A stretch of 64,000 nt of DNA from Luscinia megarhynchos (lineage: Eukaryota; Chordata; Aves; Passeriformes; Turdidae), in the NCBI GenBank assembly GCA_034336665.1, contig JAPFBE010000003.1, positions 57,393,352 through 57,457,351 on the forward strand, written 5' to 3'. The notes beneath the pieces were generated by a model. That model saw only the letters and a list, made by a program, of their open reading frames with translations. It was not told the origin of the DNA and searched no databases. Made by a program: the position numbers and the translations under genes. Shown in pieces: positions 47,701 to 59,420 of the stretch (positions within the stretch are counted from its first letter, which is position 1; each line of letters opens with the position of its first letter).

Positions 47701-48177
47701 AATAACCTTACATATATGTACGCACATATTCTGAGGAACGGAATGAGAAAAGAAAAAAAATTCTAAAGACAAACCAGAGTACCAGCAACTGAGAATAACT
47801 TCTTGGCTCATTTAAGATAGCAAAACTCCATTGTCTATTGCCTGTACCCATTGAGAGAAGAAATTGCAAATATGAATTAAGGATTAGATGTAGTATCAAG
47901 ATAGCTTGAAACAGAATAAAAAGGAAAACAAAATCAGAAAAGGAGGATTCATTTGGGAAAAGGCCAGAAAGCTAGGGTAAGACAAAGTCATGTAACTTCT
48001 TGATTTTTAATAGCTTTTTCTACAGCAGGGAATAACACAGTGTTAGACAGTAATAGTGAAATATAACATTTAAATAGCTGGCATTCTATATCTATAAAAG
48101 GTAAACATATCCTACAGTGAAATATCCAAGTTGATTAACAGGTGAAAGCTGTCTGTTCAATACTTTAATTGTAATAA
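44701..48177. other. Unique AT-rich DNA, no gene seen
   Basis: No repeat family or exon recognised. Plus and minus frames at 45645-45936 overlap and lack domains. Confidence 0.5.
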
Positions 48178-48990
48178 TGTGTCCTGTCTGGAGCTGCCAC
48201 ATCCAATGTAACTGAACAACAGTTTGGGGATGAGCACAGTCCAGAAGCACTGAAGGCCTTCACAGATCTTTGCAGCCAGGCTGAATGCAAAGTTCTTGAA
48301 GCTTTGATCAAAAAACATGATGTTCTCTCACCAGTCAGCTTCAGATCTTGGCTTTCGGGGAGCAGCAGGGGCATCCGGAAAAAGGAGCTGAGATCAGAGA
48401 TGACAAGGCAGGACCTGACCATTAGGAGTGGCAAGTCCAGGTCAGGACCAGGGCTTGAGATGGTGATGGGAGTCAGAAAGAGCCCAGTGATGACACAGGC
48501 ACAGATAGAGGAGGCACAAACCCATACACAGGTGTAGCTTCAAGGCTGCTTCAGTGTAGCTCAGGTGGGAGCTGGTGGTATGGCTCCCATGGAAAAAGTA
48601 GTGTAGGACCTTGTTTTTAGCTTCTTCTTGGCAGTTCTTACCAGCAGTGAAAGTCACCTGGGAGTCAATCAGCTAAATTCCTCAACTGAGCCATCTCCTA
48701 GGAGAGCGATGCACTCCAGGCCCTGGGAGTGCTCATAAGGCTGTGCTCAGGAGCACCCATGGATAACTAATGCAGTCCTTTAGGAAATTACTGATCCTTT
48801 CACAGAGGTTCTCAATCAAAGTTGTCAGTGCCATGGGGTTTGTGTATCCCGCCCTGCTCACACCAGGCCACAAACCAGGTCTGAGAGAGGACAGAATAAC
48901 TAGAAACAAAGCTGATGCTACAGGGAAGCAACTGGAGCTACTGCACGGCCACAGGAAAGGGCAGAACCTCATTCACCTGTTCTAGGCACA
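48178..48990. other. GC-richer block of unknown origin with a 119-codon plus frame
   Basis: A sharply bounded region clearly richer in GC than both flanks. A plus frame opens after a TAA at 48175-48177 and runs to a TAG at 48535-48537. Its first 55 residues are hydrophilic and helix-prone (for example EALKAFTDLCSQAECKVLEA). The frame has no ATG near its start; the ATGs lie internally. Minus-strand frames at 48165-48434, 48442-48657 and 48733-48972 also exist but are cysteine/leucine/serine-rich and look like shadows. No family is recognised. Candidates are a retrocopy of part of an mRNA, an unrecognised ERV or LTR fragment, or a lone exon. I see no poly(A) tail at the right end. Confidence 0.3.
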
Positions 48991-50574
48991 AGACTACAAG
49001 TGGAAATCAGCACTTCTAGATGTTAAATTTCACAGCTGTGTCCATCACACATAGCTGGATGCATGAGGCAGCAAAATTTCAATGGCACATCATGCTAAAA
49101 TCTAGGCATGTCCATCCCCTTCATGGTGCCATGCTTCAAAATGAACACGAACACTCCTGGCCTGAGACATTGGGCTTCCTTTAGCTTGAATCTTCAACTT
49201 AAGCCTTCTGCAAGTGGACAATTTATCAATTTACTGGCTCCTTGCTACTCAAATATATGAGGAAAAAAACCCTTTACTCACAGTAAAGAAATAATCTTAC
49301 TAAATGACATAGGTTTTCACAGAGGCTGGTAGATATTAAAGCTTTCTATACAATCTTTTCAAATATGTATATATTCACAAATAAAATTAAAAAAAACAAA
49401 ATGACAAACCACCAAAGAGAACAAACCCACTCCCAAAAAAACCCCCAAATACCTCAAAACTTTGTAAAAGGAAATAAGTTGCTATTATTATAAGTTTTTA
49501 TTATTTTTATTTTATAGGAATTTTCTAGATTTTTACAGATTTTGGTACAGCTTAATAAAACATGAAATGTCAGCTACCAAAGTTTCTTTTGCTCATGAAC
49601 TAAGAATAAGTCTTATTATTAAGATTCAGAGACCTGGTCATTTAGGTCAAATGTCCAGGAGAAAGTGAAAGGGCAGAACACTGTTCAGATAAAAGACTGT
49701 CCCTGAGGTCAGAAAATGCTGTGGGTTTATTTGTTTTTTTCTTTTCTTCACATCTCATTCTCTACTTGAGCTACATTACAAAAACATGCAATGCTCCAGA
49801 GACAGAACTGTGTGAGTAGGTTGAGGATCCATTCCTTTTGTTTGTTTGCTCTTTTCTTGCCTCTGAGCAGGGACTGGCTGCGGCTGCTGCGATGTGCGTG
49901 TGCACATTTTGAACTGGCACTTGCCTGTTAAAAATACATTCAACAAGGTGAAACCTGCTGAGTGAGACAGGGAGTATGGAGAGAGACAATCACAAAGTCT
50001 GAGGTGATTCACTCATTATAGCACATCCCAAGATCATTTTAGTATTTTCTTTTTCTTGTTCACGTCAATTCTGTATTTAAACACTTTGAACTTCTGACTC
50101 TGACTGAGGATCAGAAATTCTTACATATAGTCCTTATTGACTTTAGGGTTCTCATGTTTTCACCCTAGCCAAAACCAGGAGAAGGGTCAAGGGGATTGAG
50201 GGGAAGAAAAGGTTGTACTATTTCAAATTTTATTAAGAGAACTAAAACAAAGAACTGAGGTGGGTTTTTTTTTTCAGAACTTTCAGAGCTGTATTTCATA
50301 ACAGCACACAGTAATAAAAAATGGAAAAGGAGAGAAAATATTACTGTCTAAATTTCATTTTGCATACTATTTGCTTTTGTCATTTTTCTTGACTTAATAA
50401 AAAAATGAGATTTATTTTCTCTCATTGGAGGATGGGGAGGGCATTGTGGTTGTCTCTCCACCTTTTAACTGATGAGCTAATATTCAACCAAATTCAAAAG
50501 GAGATTTTAAGTCTCAGGGGTAGTTATAAAGTTCCTACAGTTTATCACAGAAAACCAGAAAGAGGAGTCTAAAG
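48991..50574. other. Unique DNA, no gene seen
   Basis: Contains an A/C-rich low-complexity patch at about 49388-49460. The minus-strand frames at 49771-50012 overlap each other and lack domains. Confidence 0.5.
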
Positions 50575-50695
50575 CAAAGGTCCTACAAGGGACCTATCCT
50601 ACTTATCAGATATTAAAAACTTCAGTGAAGAGAAAGTCAACACCAATGCCACAGTTGCTGATAAAGTTTCAAGTGGAGGAGGTGTTATAGATAAA
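50575..50695 (+). mobile_element. Possible CR1 reverse-transcriptase fragment (sense), weak
   Basis: AGGTCCTACAAGGGACCTAT, then CAGATATT, AGAGAAAGTCAACACCAATG and ACAGTTGCTGATAAAGTTTC resembles the CR1 stretch encoding VLQGPI-LFNIF and FADDTKL, but with many mismatches. It directly abuts the antisense CR1 that follows. Called with low confidence because the match is diffuse. Confidence 0.4.
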
Positions 50696-51040
50696 TAGAA
50701 TGGTTTGGATTGGAAGAGACCTGAAAAATCCTAGTTCCAAATGCTCTGGCATGGGCAAGGATGACACAGATTAGATGACATTGCTCAAAGCCCCTCTGAT
50801 CATCTTTGTGGTTTCCTCTGCTCCTGCTCTGGAAGGTCCATGTGTTTCCTGTGTTGGATGCCCCAGGGCTGGATGCAGCACTCCACGTGGGACCTCAGGA
50901 GAGCAGAGCAGAGGGCAGAGTCCTCTCCCTCACCCTGCTGGCCACGCTGCTCTGGATGCAGCCCAGGATGTGGGTGGGCTTTTGGGCTGCAAGTGCAGGT
51001 GTCAGGGTCATGTTGAGCTTCTTGTCCTCTGAAGGTCCAA
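50696..51040 (-). mobile_element. CR1 LINE 3' part (antisense)
   Basis: The plus strand begins AATAGAATGGTTTGGATTGG, the antisense of the CR1 terminus. It continues GAAGAGACCTGAAAAATCCT, GCTCAAAGCCCCTCTGATCA, TCTTTGTGGTTTCCTCTGCT, CTGGATGCAGCACTCCACG, GGACCTCAGGAGAGCAGAGC, GGATGCAGCCCAGGATGTGG and GGTCATGTTGAGCTTCTTGT. A large internal piece is missing between the terminal 90 bases and the CTCTGATCATCTTTGTGG region. The right boundary lies at about 51030-51040. Open frames on both strands at 50775-51096 are side effects of the GC-rich CR1 sequence. Confidence 0.9.
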
Positions 51041-54000
51041 GGTACCGGCACACTGGGGGAGCACAGGGAAACTGAACCCCTCCTCATGTGGCTCACTGTC
51101 TCATGGTGGGACTGTCGCTGTCTCTTGCACAGACACCTGACTTTGCCCTCCTTCTGGGCACAGCAATACTACTCAAATCAGGGCGCTAATAAAAGCATAA
51201 TCCAGGAAATAGACATTTTGGCAGCACCAAGAAATTTGAAATTCAATGGCCCTTTGGCCTTCTGTGCTATACCTGGACATCTCAGCTAAGAGGCATAACA
51301 AAAAGGAATTAAAACCACTTTATGGCAAATTATGACACTCCTTATTTTAACAAAATCTTTATTTTGAATGACATGGGCATTAGCAATTATTTTTTTGTTT
51401 GGATTCTCACAACTTCCACATTGTCAGCATTTCCAATTTTAATACAGCTTTTATAATTTTTGTTGAAACAGCTATTAAATGCAAGCAATTACACAACAAA
51501 ATTAACTCTGTTTTAACTCAAAATAAAAAAAAATAACTGTTTAACTGTTGTAGACTGGAGAAAAGTTTGAAAATGGTTCCTGAATTGAAATTTTTCTTTA
51601 AAGTATATGCAAACACACAGATAGGAAATAGAATAATTAAAATTGCATTAAATCATTATATAGATGCACAGTAATAACTGATTAGAATATACAGATACCC
51701 ATTAAAATCACATTATATCAATGCAGTATCATCATATTGTGGGACCTGCCTGATGATTTCGAATTGACAATATTTTCATCAATACAAACAACATTTCCTT
51801 TCCTAAAATGCTGTTCACAAATTGCATCGGTTTAGATTGACCTCCCTTTATTGATTTACATCTAACAAGGATTCAGCCCAGTATTTTAAAATGTTTGCTT
51901 CTAACTCAAGGCACTTTTAGTAATATAAATTGATTACTCATAACTATACAACCAATTGACTCATTCTGTATTTTATATTAATCCACTATTTGTAGGCTGC
52001 CAATGAAGTTCATAAAATCCTTCTCATAGTCCATTAATATTGACTCTCAGATTTAATGAGTTCATTACAATAACCATTACTGTATTATTAAAATGCAGAA
52101 GGAAATGTAAACCTGTTTCATGCAAATAAAGACTGATATAATTAATCAAATGATACTTTTATTATCAGCATTATCATCACCATCCAGCATTTAATAACCC
52201 TGTTTTATGTTTCCGGATAACTTTTGTACAAGGTGCTGTACAAAACCAACAAGTATATAAGCAAGGTATAAGCAAGTAGCAGGACATGAATTAGACAGTA
52301 ACATTTGAGAATGCACTGACACATTACAGATTAATTAAGAAGATATTTTTTGTCAGTCCAACAAAACCTAATTTAAATATTTGCTTTTGTTTTTTCTCTT
52401 TTAATTTCAGGCTTATTTTGTAAGATCAATTTAATCTACTTTTCTGGTAATAGCTGGAGTTAAAAAAAAGATATCTAAAGCTTTAACCAACATTCTTAGA
52501 ATCAATTTTACATTCTTCATGTAGTCACACACCCTTTTGTAATCTTTCTTTTTAGTTCCATGCACTCATTTCTCCAATAGCATTGTGCAGCAGTTCCTCT
52601 TTCTACCATAACTCAGCACAGATCCTAGAGATACACAGGGACGGGGTTTTGTTGACTAAGTAGAAAATAGACTTTCTTCCAGAAGACTCTGTTATTTCTC
52701 CTATGATATTTGATCAAATAGAAAAACATACACTTTTTTCACTTGTTTCTTTTAAAGAAAAAACAGAAATATTGAAGTAGAAATTTTGTTTCAGGATGTT
52801 CAGATATTCTGTCAGTGGTTTTGGGCTTTGCACCAAAAACATGATGATATTTAAGAGTCATACAACATTAAAACTCTAAAAGGGAGGCATTTTGGACCTC
52901 TCAGCTTTATACTTTGACTATCTCTGCATGGCTGTTTCAGATGCCGTTCTCCCAGCACATGGGCAACATATTCAGGTTTCTGGGGTCTGCTTTCTGCAGC
53001 TACAGCACTAAACATGTCTGAGAGAACCTCACTGACTCTGAGTCCAGCCTGTAGCCATACTATACTCACTAGATGATCTTGACTGTGTTGTCAATAGAAA
53101 TGGTCCCACCTCCATGCCAAGTCACCAACTATTGCTAGAAGTAGCTTGGGAGGATGTTATTTGGCACAGCAAATTACTGCATCAGGGAGAGTTGTAATTA
53201 TTTAGCAATACAGAGGCTGAGCTTTCAATGCTCTTAGTGTTTCCCACTGCATATGAACTGCAAGAATCATGCCCCTAACCACAGCTTTAAAGTCCCTTAC
53301 CTTTAATACTTACTTACAATACTTATAGTTGGATCAAGCCCTCAAATTACTGTAATAACTAAATGTGTCTTATTTTTATGCTCTGTGAAACCATTCCAAA
53401 TTAATAATCTAATAGATAAGTTATTTACACTGTTTGTCAGGGAAGGAAGGTATAATTTCATTAGGTGTTCTGTAGAAAAGTACCTTTGCTGATAGATGAA
53501 TTAGGTATCATTTGATGGACTTGGATCTCCTTTACATCCTATGCCAATAGTGGATTGATTTCATAGTTTGTGAAGAAAGACTTTGTCCTCTGAGCTGAAA
53601 GAAGGCCTCTCTCATGTTCACCAAGAGCTGTGCTAAGCCCATCTTCCTTGGGAATCATAAACTGCTTACTTCCAGGAAGTAAGCTTTAGAGAGACACTTG
53701 TAAATGCACAAGAAAGAATTATTCACTGTGGGAGTCTGAAACATGAGTCTGTCTTCTAGATTAGTTTCAATTCTTATAGAGGTAAACAGAGCAGGAATAG
53801 GCAGTTTGATGCTGAATGCAAATAAACCATGTGACTTGGAAATATGGGCTAGTACATTTTTCACAAGGCTTGGGGTAGGAATCTGTCACATTGCCCTCTG
53901 AGAGAAATGAATAGGAATGAAATTGGTGCATTTCTGCTGATGTCACAGGGCAATGATGATTTGTCAGAAGACCTCTCTTACAGGGTATCAAAGATATTTA

Positions 54001-54424
54001 AAGCTTTCTGATGGATTTACATGTTCACTCAGTTGCTTAGTACTTTGTTGTGGACTGTTGATGCTTTCAAAGGCACACATACACATCAGCAAGAACCATT
54101 TATATTCTTATGATGCAGCTGGATGTCACAGTCTAAATCTATGGGAAAGAAATAATCACTAAATATATTTGCAATCTAATTTATTTTCTCTGCTTCAGGT
54201 GAAGCTCTCTTCAGTAAGACAGATATGTGAACTCCTGTACTCCTGCATGGGGAATGAACTGTGGCTGATGTTAGTTCATCTTCAATGTACTTTTCTTTCA
54301 TATTTCTTGCCTCTTTAGGAAGATTCTCATAGAAACAATCACCATACTTCAAAATATTGAACCTGCTTTGTGGTTTTTGAACCTGAGCATTGCTTATAGC
54401 CACTCCCCAAAATCATACATGGGT
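51041..54424. other. Repeat-poor DNA, AT-rich core rich in homeodomain-like sites
   Basis: The section from about 51360 to 52150 has dense TAAT and ATTA motifs (for example CCATTAATATTGAC, AATTGATTACTC, ATTAATCAAATGA) and a perfect octamer ATGCAAAT at 52120-52127. No gene is visible. The rest (52280-54424) is featureless to my eye; the frames at 52851-53069 and 53655-54162 have no domains. Confidence 0.4.
52140..52275 (+). mobile_element. Possible MIR-like ancient repeat, weak
   Basis: TTTTATTATCAGCATTATCA followed by CCAGCATTTAATAACC and ACAAGGTGCTGTACAAAACC resembles the TTATTATTATTATTATCATT and GCGCTGTACAAA portion of the same ancient amniote repeat type proposed at 25.6 kb. The match is short and the family call is tentative. 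Confidence 0.35.
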
Positions 54425-54600
54425 GGTGAGATCCAAACATACAACTGCTCAAGGAAGTGGTTGAGTCACCACCCCTGGAGTTGTTTAAAAGCCACTAAGG
54501 AATATGGTTTAGTAGTGAACTTGAAAGTGCCAGGCTAACAGTTGGACTCAATCACATTGAAGTTGTTTTCCAACCTAAATGATTTTATGATTCCATGCTT
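54425..54600 (+). mobile_element. CR1 LINE 3' end
   Basis: GGAAGTGGTTGAGTCACCAC, CCCTGGAGTTGTTTAAAAGC, ATATGGTTTAGTAGTGAACT, TTGGACTCAATCACATTGAA and TTTTCCAACCTAAATGATTT are the CR1 3' untranslated sequence in sense orientation. It ends TATGATTCCATG, a mutated terminal 8-mer pair. 5'-truncated to about 175 bases. Confidence 0.92.
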
Positions 54601-55527
54601 AGTTTCAGTAAGCCAAACTAGTAAATCAATTCAAAAACTGTTAGCTGATCTGCCTTTATAAGTTTTACCTGTGTCTTCATAAAAAGGTTGTCAAGCTTGT
54701 GAGTAATAGAAGTTAGGACAGTATATTTTAAAAGTTGTTTAGCAATTCTTGATGAATGTGACACAAGACCAGGGAATTTTTAACAGACCATACAAAATCC
54801 TCTGACCCACATCATTATTCTCCCAGGGATAGCTACAAGCTTCTTGAACTGCAAACGAAATCAGCCTGGGGATAAACATATTGGAATTGAGTAGCAAAAG
54901 GAAAATATACTGGTAATCCTGGTGTTATTTACTCTACAGTATTTGAGTAAAGATAGGAACTTTTACTCAGTCTCAATATATTGCTAAGCTGCTACTTAGA
55001 ATTCTCTGCCTGCAAAATAGTGTCAGCTACTATATTACTGATATTCAAGAGGAAAGGAATAGCACTTTCAAAATATTACTGCTGTCAATCTCTATATTGT
55101 ACTGAAGGACCAGTAAAATGCACTTAGATAGGTGTACATAAGCATGTCTATTGCTTGGATAAATAGTTTAGATTGTTTCTATATGTGACAAAACTGTATT
55201 AAACTATGCTAATAAAATATTAGACTACTTCATAAACTTGTTTAAATGTATTTTCAGAGGACAGTCTGCCTGACTTGACTGGATTCTTAAGATTGCATTG
55301 CTACTCTGATTGTAACTTTTCTTCTAACCACTAAGCATGGCAAGCAATATTTTAAATGGTGTAATATTTATTAGTAAATTTATTATCCCAAATGTATTAT
55401 AATATATATAATAATGCTGGGTTACTGTGTGTGTGCTGTTATTATTTCCTGTTAATTGTTCTTAATTGTTTTTTTCTGATCATAAATTCATTTAAATGCA
55501 AGAGCCTTTCTTACTTCATTTCTTTGG
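54601..55527. other. Unique AT-rich DNA, no gene seen
   Basis: Nothing recognisable apart from a short AT-palindromic stretch at about 55397-55415. Confidence 0.55.
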
Positions 55528-56091
55528 GAAGAGTATGGCCAGCAGGTCGAGGGAGGTGATCATTGTTATCTACTCAGTCCTAGTGACACCATATCTGGAG
55601 TATTGTGCTCATTTCTGGTCTCCACAATTCAAGAAAGAAAAGGAGCTCCTGGAGAGGGTCCAGCAGAGAACCACAAACATGATGTGGGGTCTGGGGCATC
55701 TCTTATGAGGAAAGACTGCAGGAGCTGGACCTTTTTTGTGGAGAAGACGCAGAGGGATCTCATCAATATCTATGAATACCTCAAAGGCAGGTGCCAAGAA
55801 GGTGGTGCCAGACTCTTCAGTGATGCTCAGCAATAGGATGAGGAGTAATAGGCATAAACTAAAGCACATCAGGTTCCACCTCAAAATGAGGAAGGACTTC
55901 TCAACACTGAGGGTGGCAGAGAACACCCTGCCCAGGGAGGTTGTGGAGTTTCCCTTTCTGGAGAGGTTCAAAACCCACGTGCATATGTTGCTGTGTCACC
56001 CACTCTAGGTGACCCTGCCTTGGCAGAAGGGTTGCATTAGAGGATCTCCAAGGATCCCTTTCAATCATAAATATTCTGTGATTCTGTGATA
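55528..56091 (+). mobile_element. CR1 LINE, ORF2 C-terminus plus 3' end, terminus intact
   Basis: AGTATGGCCAGCAGGTCGAG and GGAGGTGATCATTGTTATCT open the copy and encode the CR1 ORF2 C-terminal segment: SRSREVIIVIYSVLVTPYLE followed by YCAHFWSPQFKK and LERVQQR. A stop replaces the rest at about 55706. The 3' region follows: GCTGGACCTTTTTTGTGGAG, AAAATGAGGAAGGACTTCTC, GGGAGGTTGTGGAGTTTCCC and AGGTGACCCTGCCTTGGCAG. The element ends with two perfect ATTCTGTG units at 56073-56080 and 56081-56088, the microsatellite-like terminus typical of CR1. It is the best-preserved CR1 end in the window. Confidence 0.96.
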
Positions 56092-59000
56092 CTTTAAGTC
56101 ACTATTTAATAAGTGAGATGGCCTGCATTCACTAAGGAAATATAGTAAATTAAAAAAATATTTTGTATATTTGGAATTCACCAGAAATGACCAGGCTAAT
56201 TTTGGGCTATTTCCCAAAGGATCAATCTCCAGATTTGATAGTTTTTAGAAAACTCAGCCTTTTCTATTTTTCTCTTTAAAATAAATGGTTGCAGTGACAT
56301 CTCCCATCCTTTTGTGTTTTTCCACATTTTCACAAATTTGAAAGGCCTGAAAAATAGAATGGAATTCTTTATTTACAGATAAGAACATACTCACTGCTTG
56401 TGATCAATAGTGTTATATCTAGAGATTCAAGCAGTTAGAACCATAACAGGCAGAGTTTATTACCAGTAAATCAATATGATGTCTCTTAGCCATGCATCTC
56501 TTTCAAGAATCTGTATAGTATAATGATTATCATTATAAAATAAAGTCCAGTCTCTCTTTTGCTATCTTCTGGTTTTGATCTTGTAAAACTGGGAATTGAT
56601 TTTCCTAAAAATCAATATTATGTTTCCACCATGTGGCAGATACACCACTTAGCAACAGCTACAGGTGCCAGCCCTTGAGTGGGATTGGGAATGAATACAT
56701 GCTGAGGGAGAAATTGCTCTAAAATTTCAAGATCAACATCTCGAGGCTAAAGAGCTATTTATTTTCTATGCCATGGGTGCAACACAGCAGCTTTCCCTGA
56801 GCAAACATGAAGTGCATTTCCAATTGATTTTTCTGTTTTCCTCAGCAGATTTAACCATCAGCAAGAAATCTCTCTCATTCGTATGCTGGATTTCCACAGA
56901 TGTGAATAAATCCTGCTCATCTCACATGAGAGAAAGTCAAGGAAAGCAGAAAGCCAGCTGCTGCCCTAAAGATAAGTTGAAGGTTCATCTACTTTGATAA
57001 TGACAGTCATACAAAATATCAGACATTTGTGCTCTCAGCAATCCTTGTCACAACTTTATTCATTTAGACAGACTTGATATAAGAAGAGATGTAAAGAATC
57101 ACTTAATTTTGTACAGGTATTAAAGGACTATAAACCTTCATTAGGTAGATGAAGACTGATAACAAATCTGATTGTCTTTAGGCTATGCTGTGCCTCTGAG
57201 ACCTCTTCAGTATCTAAATTTGTCATACAGCATGCTTAATACAAGGAAAAAGTATTGTCTGTTTGGAAAACTTGCTTGCTTCATTAAGATACTATTACTG
57301 ACTTCTAACAGAGATAGGAGGCTTTATCATTTTTATTTTGTTTTTCCCCTAAAAAACCAAGATGCCAGGTCTTTCACGACACCACCTTTATGAAGAGTTC
57401 TAAGCAAACTGTTTATGTCTCTTAGAGAGAGCTCTTCCAACAGTTTGTGTCTTCAGGCAAGTCCCAACAGAAAAGCACAGTTGTATTCCTGGTAGCTATT
57501 TTCTGAGCACGAGCAGTGAAGTTTATTCTTAGAGTCCAAAGAACAAGAGTTTTCCTACATATGCACTACACAGGGATTTTTCAGCATATCTGGAAATATT
57601 TTTCTTTTTCCTTCCTTTCTCTCTGTTTTTGGTATTTATTTTTTGGTAATGTTTTTAAGAAAAGCTTCACATTTCAGGTAAAATGGCAGTAGCTATGAAA
57701 CAATAAATGCCTTTTTAATAGGATTTGAGTATCAAGACATCATCATATAGAGAATGAAATCAAAACATTGCAGTGTTTTCCCAGTTTCTCCACTATGAGT
57801 TTGCTTGTGGTAACAGATTTTCCTGTGATCCCCAGCTGCCATCCAAATAGACAACATACTTTGCTTCTACTGCATACTTATTTATCAGATATGAAAACCT
57901 CTCCTGTCATACTGAAACATTCGAATTGTTTAGACATCAGTCTTCAAACAGCATTACCTGGTGTATTGCTTTATGACTCTACACATTTGGGTTGCTATGG
58001 AAAGAATGAACTATCCCAATAAATCTTTCTTTATGGGCAGTAAATTCAAACATGATCAAGTTTCTGAGGATGCAAAAGCTTTATTGGCAAAGATCTCATT
58101 CTCCATGCTTTTGGCCATTATGTCATGCCCCATTACCATCTCCACTGCGCAGCTTTATAGTTAGCAGTAAGCTTAATTCAAGATTGCAGTAGTTTGCTAA
58201 GATTTTGCCAAGACAAAATTGTTTAGATGAAGGTCTGTGGTTACTGTACTCCCTGTTTTAAAATTTCTGTCTTTTGGAAGATTATGTCCTTCTTTTAGTA
58301 TCCAACAAATTTAAGCATTTCAAAACAGTATTACAGTGCATGGTTTTCAATATTTTCTTTTACTAAAGTTATTATTTAAAATATTATTTAATAAGATAAT
58401 AAATCATACCCTAAGGTGTATTGTCATATATTCACATATTTATCATTTCCATTGCTTGATAAGAATGCTTTTGCCCAAATTGTACAGTATACATTTTAAG
58501 CTAATGTTCCAAATTTAACAAATCACAAATATGTCTAGACCTCATAATTTCATTATTGTCATAAACAGAACACAATTATTCCAAGTACAGACACACTATT
58601 TGTTTCTCAAACAGGGGAAAAAAAAAACAGAAAGAAAAGTCATCTAATACCTGACATCATCTTTATTTATAGGAAAGCAGCATGTGGCAATCATGACACA
58701 AGAGATTAACTGTTCTTCAACACCCAAACATTTTTCATCTGAATTTTAAAACAGACTCCCTCAGCATGGGGCTAGCTGTATTCTCATTTGAGAGGATCAA
58801 TGCATAAGGTTTCTTGGAAGACATGGAGATGTCTGTTTTAATAATCAGAGTTCTGTAGCATAATTCCATGCACATAAAGTTACCTCATTCTAAGTCATGA
58901 TGAAATGCTCATATTCCACAAAGCTGTCTATACTTGCAAAAGTTAAGGCTAGTTTTTTATTTCTATTATTTTGTCCATTTCAGATCATGCATTTCAAATA

Positions 59001-59381
59001 AAGGTAATGTATTCCAATAGTCACTGTGTTCAAAGCCACAACAGATACAGGTAAATCTCCTAAAGAAAACAGAATGTGATTTACATTTCTGTTTATTTGC
59101 TTGGGTGTTATGTTGTTTTGTTGGTGTTTTTTTCATTTCCATTTACTAAATGGAAATTGCTCATATGGTTAACTTCAATCAGTTTTGAGCTCTGATTTTC
59201 TCTCAATTAAAAATGAAATTGTTTCTGCATATTTTCTTGTGATTTCTTAGTCATTTAGCTCAACAATCTAATGGTTGAATAAGTTAAATGTGATTTTCAA
59301 ATGCAGAGCGCTTCAGATAATTCTTTTCTATGCTCCTAATAGCCTAGCAGCTGTGATAAAGACCGTTTTAATTTATAAACT
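56092..59381. other. Unique AT-rich DNA with one short palindrome; no gene seen
   Basis: No dispersed repeat recognised. A perfect 23-base palindrome is at 59135-59157, just after a G/T-rich stretch (59101-59131). Plus frames at 56773-56997, 57172-57393 and 57768-58164 have no recognisable domain. Confidence 0.5.
59135..59157. repeat. Perfect 11-bp-arm palindrome
   Basis: ATTTCCATTTA, a single C, then TAAATGGAAAT: exact reverse complements. Could form a cruciform or bind a dimeric regulator, but nothing nearby supports a function. Confidence 0.9.

Positions 59382-59420
<39 letters not shown>
59382..59420 (+). repeat. Compound (AC)n-(TA)n microsatellite
   Basis: About 13 uninterrupted AC units (59382-59408) run directly into six TA units (to 59420). 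Pure CA repeats of this length are usually polymorphic. Confidence 0.97.

Noticed and set aside
50775..51096. Overlapping GC-rich frames on both strands
   Set aside because: They come from the antisense CR1 copy and its edge.
52120..52127. Octamer ATGCAAAT as evidence of an enhancer on its own
   Set aside because: The same 8-mer also occurs at 10257, 11345, 30852 and 53816, about as expected in AT-rich DNA, so it carries little weight alone.
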